From Seriola aureovittata (lineage: Eukaryota; Chordata; Actinopteri; Carangiformes; Carangidae): a DNA stretch of 64,000 nucleotides. The notes below the pieces were generated by a model. The model saw only the letters and a program-made list of their open reading frames with translations, was not told the DNA's origin and searched no databases. The position numbers and the translations under genes are program-made. The stretch lies in the NCBI RefSeq assembly GCF_021018895.1, contig NC_079369.1, forward strand, positions 10,181,694 to 10,245,693, written 5' to 3'. This document shows positions 10,373-27,044 of the stretch, one piece after another; position 1 is the first letter of the stretch, and the number at the start of each line of letters is the position of its first letter.

Positions 10373-11133
10373 GATATCAAAATATATTCCAGTCTTGGAA
10401 AAAGACATTTTATCACAAATATACACATTCACAAAAAAAAAAACGAAGAATATAAAATATTTATCTTATTAAAAGCCAGTACTATTGATTTGATGGCTGG
10501 TTAATGAAAAGCCAAACATTTTTAGTGCAAAATCAAATCACGAAATAATGAAATGCAAATGGGGACGTTGTAAAGAAGTATAAAGCAAGCGAACAGTGGT
10601 CTCTGAGATTTGGTACAAAACAAGAAACAGGAAAAGGAAATATTTCTTTAATTAACTCCAAAGAAGGACCCAGTGTAATCCAAGCTCATCATTCAGCAGA
10701 AACTCTTTTTTTGGAGATTGGAAATATCCATTAAAAAGCAGCTGAACACAGTGCTCTCTATCTTGTATATGTTGTTTGTTAAATCTGCATGAGAATATGC
10801 ATCGAATACCCTTCTTTGAAAGTGGAATGATGGTGCAACACCATTGTTACTGTACCTAATGCAAAGCCTGTACATGGTCACACATTTAAAAACTGTGCCA
10901 AACATTTTGAGCAGTTAAATTGAATCAGACATTGGACTGCAGTTTGAGAATCATCTCTGACAGAGATAAATTAATATAACTTTCAAACATTTGAAATCAA
11001 GTCTATATGTGAAACATCACAGCACACATGTTATTTTCGTATTACTTCACCGTTTCATAGCTCCTGCACATTACCAAGAAGGATCGGGCTGGTCCAAAGT
11101 GGCATCCTAATTCTGGGATACCAGCTTGGTTCA

Positions 11134-13877
11134 TCAGCATCCTTTCTGCTCTACTTCCTGCTCAGACACCACAGGCAAGATAAGGTGAGAGATGCGGCTC
11201 CACAGTCCACCGTACTTGTCAGTGTCCATCTCATTGAAGGAGGTTTGGCTGCTGGAGCCCACTAGCCTCTCCTTAACATAGTCTTGCACCATCTCCTCCA
11301 CATCCTTCAGACACCTGTCACTGCTGATCTCATCTTGCGGCAGTAGCACAGTAAACAACAAGAACACCCGCTTGTATGCAGCGCTCTCATGGTCACAGTA
11401 GCGATAAAAAATGAGGGTAGAGCCTGGAGGCAGCTCCTCAAGGTGATGAATGACTGCCACAGGTTTATTACCTTCAAAGGCGGCTTTCAGCTGGCTGTCA
11501 ATGTCCAGCTTCACATCATCGCTGTCCTGGCTGGCTTTGCTGGCTCCATTGATGTCGAGGACGGAGGCATTGAGGGCAGACGAGAAGGAGGAGGCCAGGC
11601 CCTGAGCCAGGCAGCGCAGCGTCTTGTTAGCCTTGCTGCCAGCAGTGAAGATCAGACTCACTGGCTCTGTGGGCTGGGCTGTTTTGAGGTGCCTCTCCAG
11701 GTGTATCTTGCTTCTCTTCCACAGCTCAGGCCGCTGACTGGGGAACTGAGCCTCAAGAAGAGAAAACTGATCTGCAAATGTTTCTGGCTTCACAGCCCTG
11801 AGTAAATGCCCCCCAGGATCTGTGATCCTTTGGAGCACAGGGATTTTCTTGTATACCAGCAAGGCAGCAGAACTGAGCAGCACCAGGAGGAGCAAACACC
11901 ATAAGTGCCACATGAATCCTGAAAGGACACAATTCAAATTTAGTCTAGCAAATAATGTAGGACAAGTATCTTTGGGTGTAAAGACAATGTAGTTAAATTG
12001 ACTGTAGCTTACCACTACAAGAATATCCAGAGCTTGTCTTGATTTTGGCAGTTTTCTTCATCCCTTTATCTACAAGAAAAAATCTCATTAACTCAATGTC
12101 AAAAATGTCGAAGCTACATTACATGTTTCTCGAGATTGTAAAATTCAGTTGAAGGTGCAATACCTTGTTTCTTTTTCTGAACAATTTCTTTTTTAATGTT
12201 ATTCAAATATTGTTGCTTTGTGACAGCTTTCTCTGAGGCTGGATACATGCTTCCGGTATGGTACTTAACTGTGGGTTTATCTAAATATGAGGAAGAGGAA
12301 GAATTTATCAATATAGAAAAAAATATGGTGCACCAATTTAACGCAATTAATTAATGCAATTTTCTAGCTAAAATCTGTCTGAATAATAATGTCTATAGTA
12401 CCAGCGCTCTTGGCTTTGTCCTCCATCTTCTTCCTGTACTCATCCATGCTGGTAATCGGAGCATGATGTCTGTTTGCCAGTGGTCTGCTTTGAATGGCAG
12501 ACTTGCTGGGGGTTGCAGGTTCTTTGGTTGATAGTTTTACTGAAAACAAAGGGACCACATTAGGACAACTGTATTATCCTCTCTCAATGTAATCATTCCC
12601 ATGCACAATCAACCATCAGCATTCTCCTACCCGTCTTGGTTTTTATCCATTCTGCATCTTCATTTACAGCATGACCAGAACTGCAGCGCTCACGGAGCAC
12701 TACACGAGGGAATAAATTCACATCTCCACTGGCACCTGATTCAAACAGAGGGAAAACCTATAAATAAAACCTCTGAACTGCTTGTGATGACAATAAAAGG
12801 CAAACAGTGTCAAACACAAATTTCAAAGCATGACGTATATCCTTCTTATTAGTCATTTATCAAGCAAAATTGCCAAATATTAGCTGATTCCAGCTTTTCA
12901 AATGTGAGAATTTTAGTGAGAAGTCTATTAATTTCTTTTTTTTTTAGGTTATTTTTGGGGGCATTTTTATGCCTTTATTTGACAGGGAAAGTGGAGATAG
13001 ACAGGAAATATGGGAGATAGTGGAGGAAGGACATGTAGTAAAGGGCTGGCTGGAAGTTGAACCAGGGACCTGCTGCTCAGGGCTCAGAACAGCCATATAG
13101 TATACACCCTAACTATTCGACCATTGTGTCACCCCAAATATCTCATTTCTAACATTTCATCAAGAAATGATTAAAGCAGTAATGTATAGCCTTAACCTTG
13201 GAATATTTTGTGTCGATGAGTGACATGAGAGGAATCCTGCCTCTCCATATCCATTTCCTGCTCTTCATTGTCATCCTCATCCTCAGCTGATTCCTGGACA
13301 TCCATCTCGATCTCATCACCACTGCCGCCCCCTGCTTCTCCAGTCTCCAGCCGGCTCTTCTTGCTCGGCGACTCTGTGAAGTAGGAAACAAAAAGTCGAC
13401 TAACTAAAAGCAGACTAAGCGTTAACTGTAACAATTAGAACAAATGCTGTTAACTGAAGCATCCCACCTTCATCCTCCGATCCATTTTCCTTATCTCTGG
13501 AACCGTTAACAGCTGCAACAGGAGCTTGGTTTTCTAAGTGCCTTTTGGTCCTCTTCAGAGGGATCCTGGGGGTCGGCTCAAAACTCAGTGCTAATGGCGG
13601 AATAGGAAGAAATTAGTGTAATGTGTGAGTGTTCTCAAGCATTGTAGGCTAAACATGTCAAAGATCTCCAAGCGTTCCAAGTCTACAGCGATTAAGCCAG
13701 CCACAGCAGGTTGGTCAAAGGGTTTCGTTATAAAACTTTGTGTGAGGTAAAGTCAGCTAGCCCTGAGGGATAAGGCTAAGTTAACCAACTGTCATCAAGG
13801 TCCATTTGCTCACCTTTAGAGGATGACTGCCTGGTCGACCGTGTCAAGGGGCCAGAAACCTTATTTTTAGAATCCAT
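11134..13877 (-). CDS. tor1aip1: Torsin-1A-interacting protein 1 (LAP1-like)
   Basis: Coding exons, in order of transcription: 13814-13877, 13468-13590, 13197-13373, 12631-12735, 12402-12539, 12164-12280, 12013-12069 and 11134-11918. Every intron is phase 1, giving 521 residues. The N-terminal half (to about 260) is a charged nucleoplasmic region with an acidic stretch in exon 3 (DEIEMDVQESAEDEDD). A single helix (about 264-283, WHLWCLLLLVLLSSAALLV) is followed by the luminal torsin-activating domain. That domain is an inactive AAA+-like fold that supplies an arginine finger to torsin ATPases at the inner nuclear membrane. The finger is most likely the Arg in GLWSRISHLILPV, and the cysteine in FYRYCDHE is also family-typical. 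Several nucleoplasmic exons plus the head-to-head partner favour LAP1 over LULL1, but that choice is less certain than the family. An alternative first exon lies at 14876-14948. Confidence 0.87.
12936..13137. repeat. tRNA-SINE-like interspersed repeat in a tor1aip1 intron
   Basis: The block 'cctttatttgacagggaaagtgga...gacaggaaatatgggagat' with 'gaaccagggacctgctgc' downstream is a familiar teleost interspersed repeat. It lies in the intron between exons 12631-12735 and 13197-13373. Named from pattern memory; ends are approximate. Confidence 0.5.
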
Positions 13878-14419
13878 TTGTGATTACAACTCGACCGAGC
13901 GACACTGGTTGGACATTTGTAGCGAGGCGTGCACTGAGTATGGACAGACGTGCCAGATGAAACCCCGCTTCGAGGATTGTACCAGTTTGCAGGAAAACAC
14001 GTGACCTACACGTCACCGGTTTGTTTTGAGTGCTTGGTGCCGGATAAAAGCATCCGCAAAAGGAAGCTCTGATATTAAATAAAAATAATTCCAACACAAA
14101 TGTCATCCTGCCAGTCATCTTTATTAACAGCCCTTTATAATTATGTTTAATGTTTAACGAGTCAATGAAATAATGGAATCACTGTGTTCATAGAAGGTAT
14201 ATCAGGGCTATATTGTTTTTTTTATACTAAAAGGCTCGTAAATGATTTGGCTGCCTGATCTCAACTTCAGCAGTAGATGTCGCTGGTGAATGCGGTTTAA
14301 TGACGATACGAATAATGAACATGTTGGAGACCCAGACGACTGGAACCCTCTCTGCTACAAAAGGTCTTAATTGGCCATCACTAACGAGCAACTACAAAAA
14401 CATGAGCTATATAACACCA

Positions 14420-14525
14420 CAGGCATTTCCTGTTATTGTTAAGGGAGACATTCTGTGACCGTACACCGTCGATGTCCGGAAATAATCTCAATAGAAACAA
14501 GGGCACGACTGAACGTTCCGCCAAA
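14420..14525 (-). promoter_or_regulatory. tor1aip1: Probable promoter block, proximal copy
   Basis: The block 'gaccgtacaccgtcgatgtc' continues into an ETS-like CCGGAAAT and 'gaaacaagg'. It is repeated upstream of the alternative first exon at 15006-15113. Retention of the same core in both copies, while flanks diverge, suggests it is functional. No TATA box is apparent. Confidence 0.4.
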
Positions 14526-14875
14526 GTGTTGGTTCCTCTGTCTATACTACATACGTACCCAGAAAAGTAACTAAATCAGTTAACCCACTAGCTAACAAGC
14601 TTACCAACAGCTCACATATTATCCATGCTACTACTTCGGCTCAATACTCAGTACTAAAGAAGGAATGGGAAGACATGAGAAATGAAAGTTTCCTGAAACG
14701 TAGTATAGTTTAAATAAAATGCAAAAGAACTTCAAGTCTACGCCTATAAACTTAGCTAACGTTAGTCACAGCAGAAAAATCGAGGAATTTTGATATTAAA
14801 CTTTGTGTGAGGTAAAGTCAGCTAGCTCCGGCTAAGGCTAAGTCAACTAACTGCCATTACGACGCATTTGCTCAC

Positions 14876-14948
14876 CTTTAACGGCTGACTGCCTTGTCGA
14901 TCGTCTCAAGGGGCGAGACATCTCATTTTCAGAAGCCTTGGAATCCAT
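14876..14948 (-). CDS. tor1aip1: Alternative first coding exon of tor1aip1
   Basis: The duplicated exon 1 encodes MDSKASENEMSRPLRRSTRQ plus four more residues, against MDSKNKVSGPLTRSTRQ plus four in the proximal copy. It keeps the ATG, the open frame and the donor (AAAG|GTGAGC on the coding strand). At 73 bp versus 64 bp it differs by three codons and ends in the same phase, so it can splice to exon 13468-13590 without a frameshift. Whether it is transcribed cannot be told from the sequence. Confidence 0.6.
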
Positions 14949-15005
14949 TTTATGATCACACCTCGACCAGGCAACACCAAAAACATCAGTTAAATAATTC
15001 GTCGA

Positions 15006-15113
15006 CAATAGGTATTTCCTTTGATTGTTAAGGGGGACATTTTGTGACCGTACGCCGCCGATGTCCGGAAATGATTACCAAGGAAACAAGTGTATGCCTT
15101 AACGTTCCGCTTG
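15006..15113 (-). promoter_or_regulatory. tor1aip1: Probable promoter block, distal copy (shared intergenic region)
   Basis: Second copy of the block with CCGGAAAT, about 60 bp upstream of the alternative first exon. It also lies about 700 bp upstream of the plus-strand tor1aip2 start, so the region may work in both directions. Inference only. Confidence 0.4.
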
Positions 15114-15814
15114 TAGATGGCACTCGAAAGATAAGGAAATGTTACATGGGTCATTATCAACGGTAATGTGATCGAGGGCACGTCTGGTAAGAATGCGGGA
15201 TTAAAAGAATATACTTAAAAGGTGTTTGATTAAGTTAAACGAAGGCTATTATGTTATCACAGACTGAAGCTGTGTATTGTTTTGCTAACTGGTGGCTACC
15301 TTTGCTAAACTGTCAGTCAGTTAACCTGCTTGCCAGTTAGCTAACCAATCGTTCACATATTACGCATGCTATCAATTTGGTTCCCAGTGAGCAGGTTTTT
15401 CGACAAACTAATACTAACTAACCACTTTCTTCTTCGGTTGATTTACTGGCTCCCAAATTGAGTTGTAAATTAGCCCCCAAAATATTTAGCAAACCCGTCG
15501 AAACATAAAATTCAGTGATTTCAGCTTTGAGCTTGAGCGTTAATTGTATTGCATTTTTGCAGTATTTAATGTTTATCAGTCTCTAATCGTTGTTGGTTGT
15601 AAATTTTATCTGTGTTAATATGAAACTGCCTTTCAGCCGGTTCCTACTGACATGTAAACAAGCAATTTTACAACATCAATTTGGACTCTGTACATGTGAC
15701 GATCATCACTGCAAAACTAAAACAAGGGGCTGTTTTTATCAACTGTTACATTTGTTTTACGCAGCTTTGAAGAATCCAGTGATCCATCTTGAGTGAAGTG
15801 CCCTTATACAAAAA

Positions 15815-18554
15815 ATGGCAGAGCAAAACACAGATATCAACCAAGAGAACCCAGCTCTTGAAAAAGGTATCACTTACATTGAACTAGTATACTTTTATAA
15901 CAGTGGTTTACATTTATTGACTTCTTTTCTCACCTAACAAGACTTTGCTTATTCATCTGAATCTATCCAATACAAATTGTGAAACCATGGAATAGAAAGA
16001 AAGAAATCCAAATTGACCTGACAAAACATGATTTTGGCCTTGTGTAATCAGTAACAGACACCCAACCCCTGGATGGCAAAAAGGTTGAGCAAGGAGATGG
16101 ACAAAAACAAGTCTCCCCAGGCTCTAAAGAGACAGACGCTGGAGCTGGAGGGGGTGAGTCTGACATTTCTGTTCTGAAATTTCAATGACTTTTTCCTTTT
16201 AACTTTCTGCTGTGAACCTGTCCTTTTAACTATGAAATTAAAAACTGAACTGTACTTGCAGTGGCCATTGTTTTAAACCCCATTTAAATTGTGAGTGTTT
16301 AGACACTGATGATCGAGCTGTTGTGGAAGTTTGACTATTCTTGTTTTATCAGGGGATGACTCCACTAGGGAGAGGACAAAATCAGAAGCAACCGACACCG
16401 AACAAAGGGACAAAAAGGTTGAGCAAGAAGATGGACAAAAACAAGTCTCCCCAGGCTCTAAAGAGACAGACGCTGGAGCTGGAGGGGGTGAGTCTGACAT
16501 TTCTGTTCTGAAATTTCAATGACTTTTTCCTTTTAACTTTCTACTATGAACCTGTCCTTTAATACTGTGAGATTAAACACTGAACTCTTGTTGCAGCGGC
16601 CATTTTTTAAACCCCATTTAAAAAGTGAGTGTTTAGACACTGATGATCGAGCTGTTGTGGAAGTTTAACTATTCCTATTTTGTCAGGGGATGGCGTCACT
16701 GGGGAGAATCTGAAAAAATCAGAAACAACCAATACACAACCCCAGGATGAGCAAGAAGATGGACAAAAACAAGACTCCCGGGGCTCTAAAGACACACACA
16801 CTGGAGCTGGAGGGGGTGAGTCTGACATTTCTTTTCTGAAATTTCAATGACTTTTTCCTCTTAACTTTCTGCTGTGAGTGCTGAGCTTCTGGGGGTTCCA
16901 ATGTAACACAACAGGCGGTGGTCACTGGTGGGAAGCCAGTGAGGGAACATGCACATGTAGCTGGGGTATCTTTTTTTTATTGGTTTGTTTCGTTTTTTTT
17001 TTTTTTCCTCCACTGTTCAGATGATGGAAGAGGCCCAGAGCGTGAATTACATCCCGAAGACAAGGATGTAAAGGACAACAGAATCCCCCAACAGAAACCA
17101 TTGCTACAGGAAGAAGAGATGGATAAACAGGGAAAGAATATTGAAAACATTTGCCCTACAACACAGGAAACTACTGACCCCACACTTCCAGATATGCCAG
17201 AACAAGAACCAAATTTTCTGCACACTGGAGCTGGAAGGGGTGAGTCTGACGTTTCTATTCTGAAATTTCAGTGACTTTTTCCGTGTGCTGTGGGTGCTGA
17301 GCTTCTGGGCGTTCTAATGTTACACAACAGATGGTGTTCACTGGTGGAGGCCATTGTGGGATCATGTAGGTGGAGTATCTGTTTTGTTTTTGTTTTTTAG
17401 TTTATGTTAATCTGTTTTTTCCCTCACTGCTCAGATAATGAAGGTGTCCCAGAGCCTGATTTACCGTCTCAATTCAGTGATAAACAGGAGGACAAGACAG
17501 TCCGAAAGAGAGTAATCCAACAGAAAAAAGAGAATACTGAAAACGTTGGCCCTATAACACAGGAGACTACTGAAACCACGACTGGTGGCAGAGGTAATAT
17601 TGTGACTTTCCTTAGGTTGGTTTTAGTGTTTCTAGCTCTATCTCAGTGATGGTTATCAATAATAAATTGTTCTCTAACATTGTGTATTATATATTCCTGG
17701 ATAGTCATAGTCATAAATAACTTAGGAATTACTTTATAATGTAGTGGTCAAGATAAAACATGTGCTCTCTCTCCATAGGAATGTTCTGGATTTACCTGCT
17801 GATAGTGGGAATAGCGGTAGCAGCCATTGTAGCCATTTTATACATCTCGGAGCATCTCCACCAGTCTGACCCTCCACCTCAGAAAGAAGATGTAGCCATC
17901 AGATTCATCAATGAGATGAAAAAAGTGGAGAATCAGTTCCCTAACCAGCGGCCTGAGTTATGGGGTAGGAGCAGGATCCACCTGCTGAGGCACCTCCAGA
18001 CGGCCCAGCCAACAGAGCCAGTGAGTCTCATCCTGACTGCCGGCCTCAGAGCTGAGAAGACGCTACGCTGCCTGGCTCTTGGCGTGGCCTCTGCCTTCTC
18101 TTCTGCCCTCAACGTCTCCGTCCTCCACATAAATGGATCCAGTAAAGCCAGTCAGGACAGCGACCAGGTCAAACTGGACATTGACAGCAAGTTGCAAGGT
18201 GCTTTTGAGGGAGACAAACCCGTGGCTGTCATTCATCGATTCGAGGAGCTGCCTCCAGGTTCCACGCTCATTTTCTATCGCTACTGCGACCATGAGAACG
18301 CTGCCTACAAGAAGACTTTTCTGATGTTCACAGTGCTGTTGGGGGAAGAAGAGGAGATTCCTGCCAAGATTAGTTTGAGTGCTGTGGAGGAGATGGTGGA
18401 CGACCACCTTCAGAAGAAGTTTCTTTCTCATGGCCGCCCTGTATCTTTTGACAGAATGGATCTTGACAAGTATGGTGGACTGTGGAGCCGTATTTCTCAC
18501 CTCATCCTTCCTGTGGCAGCAGTTGAAAGGATGGAACATAAAGGGTGCACATAA
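15815..18554 (+). CDS. tor1aip2: Torsin-1A-interacting protein 2 (LULL1-like)
   Basis: Coding exons: 15815-15866, 16052-16153, 16353-16487, 16687-16815, 17021-17239, 17435-17593 and 17779-18554. Every intron is phase 1, giving 523 residues. The ATG has a favourable context (AAAAAATGG). Residues 1-265 are a low-complexity, charged, Gln/Glu/Lys-rich cytosolic region made largely of duplicated exon units ending TDAGAGGG or similar. One helix (about 268-289, FWIYLLIVGIAVAAIVAILYI) precedes a complete luminal torsin-activating domain with QRPELW, TAQPTEPVSLI, FYRYCDHENAAYK and GLWSRISHLILPV; the last carries the presumed arginine finger. Known role: activates torsin ATPases in the ER. It is roughly 70 percent identical by eye to the neighbouring minus-strand protein over this domain. 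Assignment as LULL1 rests on the short exon structure and the divergent arrangement. Confidence 0.85.
16078..17600 (+). repeat. tor1aip2: Exon-intron cassette array in tor1aip2
   Basis: The donor block 'ggtgagtctgac' with 'gaaatttca' downstream recurs at 16153, 16487, 16815 and 17239, spaced 334, 328 and 424 bp. The first three units share exon ends (GSKETDAGAGGG type) and near-identical introns. The fourth and fifth exons share other intron text (gctgagcttctggg, ggtgttcactggtgg). At least two rounds of duplication are implied. Confidence 0.88.
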
Positions 18555-18719
18555 ATATTCCCTCTTGCTTGAACTTTCAGTGTAATTACTAAACTACCAC
18601 CTTTTAATCAGATCTCTCACTGGGTGACTCCTGTTATTTTGGGGCAGGTAGAGTGATTTTAAAGACCCAAAGGTTTCTTAATATATTGAAGCTCATTGCA
18701 GATGAAGGCATCAAATAGA

Positions 18720-18725
18720 AATAAA
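18720..18725 (+). terminator. tor1aip2: Poly(A) signal of tor1aip2
   Basis: AATAAA about 165 bp after the stop codon. A second AATAAA near 19067 could make a longer 3' UTR. Confidence 0.5.
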
Positions 18726-18739
18726 AAAGATCATTGTAT

Positions 18740-19650
18740 TACGGAATATTTTTTTTAATTACTGTGGACATTCATCATGAAAAAAGACTGTGGCACTTAA
18801 AAGTTATTTAATTTTAGAGTATTGTTCTTCTCTGGGTAATGACAACACAAACATGTGTTACATGGCAGATCTATAATTTTGGTATCACAACACGGGGTTT
18901 ATTCATTTTTATGACAACTTTCTTTGTGATTTTCAAACCTGCATGGCACCATATGCCTTAACAGAACTTCTCATGCACCATTTTCTACAGACACATACAC
19001 ACGTGACTATTGAAAGAAGTTTGATGAAGGGAAATAAGTACGCAATGAAATGTGCCTTACACTACAAATAAACATCTAAGTTCAAAGGTTTGTTTCACTT
19101 TTTGTTGTACCCTGTTGCAGGTAGAGGGCAGCAAAACCTAAGCTGAAACTGGGCTGCAGAAAAGCGACAGAACAGTCAAAGTGCAACAGGCTGCATCCTT
19201 GTAATTGTCTTCGAAATATGGTTTTGAGCCATAAACTAAGTTAAAACTGAGAGACAGTTGAAGATTATACTTAAGTTTTCACTGCATTGGTCTTTAATGA
19301 TTACTAATAAGCTGCTCATTGTGTGAGAAGTCTTTTGAAGCAGTTCAGCTCCTCCTTGCCAGTTTGATCAGGTCCGCCTCCTGTCAGCGCTGCTCCAGCA
19401 GCAGATGCCGGCTGCTCTCTCACAGAGTGGACGGTTTCTCAGGACTCATCATCCTACATTCACTGCGACTATGAAAAAGATGACATGGCGCTGTAAAGCG
19501 TAATCCCTCAATCTGATGACGTTGTGGATACACCTCTGATTCTGGAGCCAAACGCTATGAAGTTTTCTTAGGAGTTAAATGAATAGGTGACAGGCTGTGC
19601 CTGCTGAGCAAACCTTAATTCTTCTCTTCGCGCTCTGTGAGCTTCACAAC
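18740..19650. other. Spacer and 5' region of olfml2b
   Basis: No coding exon was recognised. A modest GC-rich stretch at about 19340-19470 is the likely neighbourhood of the olfml2b promoter and 5' UTR. No TATA box stands out. Confidence 0.4.
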
Positions 19651-26205
<6,555 letters not shown>

Positions 26206-26428
26206 GGGTCTGACGGGAGTTATTTTAAAAGTTAATTCTATGGTTTGAGTGGATTGTAGATCAGTCCACATGGCCTTCAGGATGGAGACAAATGGGGGCC
26301 AAATGTACATATATACTTCAGTATATTGTGATTCAATTGCTTTGTTTTAAGTTTTACCTGAAAAAAGTGAAAAAGTGAGCCTGATTCCTCAGTCAACACA
26401 TCAAGTTGTACTGTATATATTGTAATGC

Positions 26429-26431
<3 letters not shown>

Positions 26432-26469
<38 letters not shown>
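26432..26469 (+). repeat. Poly(A) homopolymer run in the olfml2b 3' UTR
   Basis: About 38 consecutive A residues, with no poly(A) signal immediately upstream. Treated as a simple repeat, not a processed-transcript tail. Confidence 0.8.
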
Positions 26470-26473
<4 letters not shown>

Positions 26474-26715
26474 TATGAGATAAATGAATGTAGAAGGGTT
26501 TCAGAATGAGTCAGTGGTTTGGGTCAAAGCAATTCACAAAAAAATAATTCATAAAAGCTCTCTTTGAACAAATTTCTAAAATTTTGTGGACAAATTCATT
26601 TTTTCTGTTTTATACACTTTTTTATATTACATTTTTCTTTGCATCATATACCACAGGTCTTTTGTCTTGTGAAAGCACTTACTCCCTCCATATCAGACTG
26701 CTTTGAGGAGACCGC

Positions 26716-26721
26716 AATAAA
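26716..26721 (+). terminator. olfml2b: Poly(A) signal of olfml2b
   Basis: AATAAA in 'ccgcaataaagtttgg', about 510 bp after the stop codon, with T/GT-rich sequence after it (gtcttttttgtttgg). Confidence 0.65.
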
Positions 26722-27038
26722 GTTTGGAAATACTAATGGAAAATGTCTTTTTTGTTTGGCCAGCCACTGTTGATGTTAAAGTGGCTTTAATTATAGGTTG
26801 TGAGTGTTAATCCAACTGGAAGACTGAGGATAGACTCAAGACAACCAGGCAGGAAAAGAGAGAGATGGAGTGTTCAAGCCTGTAATTTACTGTTACACTT
26901 GAGTTATAGTGGAAGAAAATACACATGAACAGTCAATCTATTGTACTTGTTGAACAAAAAATGAAATAATGCAGTTATAGGATTTCCCCCAAAAGCCCAA
27001 AGATTACACACACAGGTATAGTTAGAGAAAATCCAGTG

Positions 27039-27044
27039 TTTATT
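27039..27044 (-). terminator. atf6: Poly(A) signal of atf6
   Basis: TTTATT on the plus strand (AATAAA on the coding strand), about 1.8 kb past the atf6 stop at 28827. The 3' UTR would be roughly 27020-28826. Other minus-strand signals inside this AT-rich UTR could give shorter forms. Confidence 0.45.

Larger units (their letters stand above)
13574..15113. repeat. Tandem duplication of the tor1aip1 promoter and first exon
   Basis: Copy A: 13574-13907 plus 14420-14525. Copy B: 14634-14975 plus 15006-15113. The duplicated unit runs from the 5' end of exon 2 (tcggctcaaaactcag versus tcggctcaatactcag), through intron 1 and exon 1, to a promoter block containing 'gatgtccggaaat', an ETS-type site kept in both. 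The spacing between exon 1 and the promoter block is about 540 bp in A and about 60 bp in B, so roughly 480 bp was inserted into A or lost from B. Confidence 0.8.

Noticed and set aside
15963..16828. Three similar minus-strand frames beginning MSDSPPPAP
   Set aside because: They are antisense to the duplicated tor1aip2 exon cassettes and repeat only because the cassettes do.
18063..18539. Long minus-strand frame over the tor1aip2 luminal domain
   Set aside because: A shadow of the strongly biased coding frame on the plus strand; the plus-strand product is clearly torsin-activating.
19597..19650. A longer N-terminus for olfml2b starting at 19597
   Set aside because: The codon there is GTG, not ATG; the ATG at 19651 directly opens a good signal peptide.
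26432..26469. Poly-A run as the tail of a retroposed mRNA
   Set aside because: No duplicated flanks and no unrelated cDNA-like sequence precede it; it follows the olfml2b stop in its natural 3' UTR.
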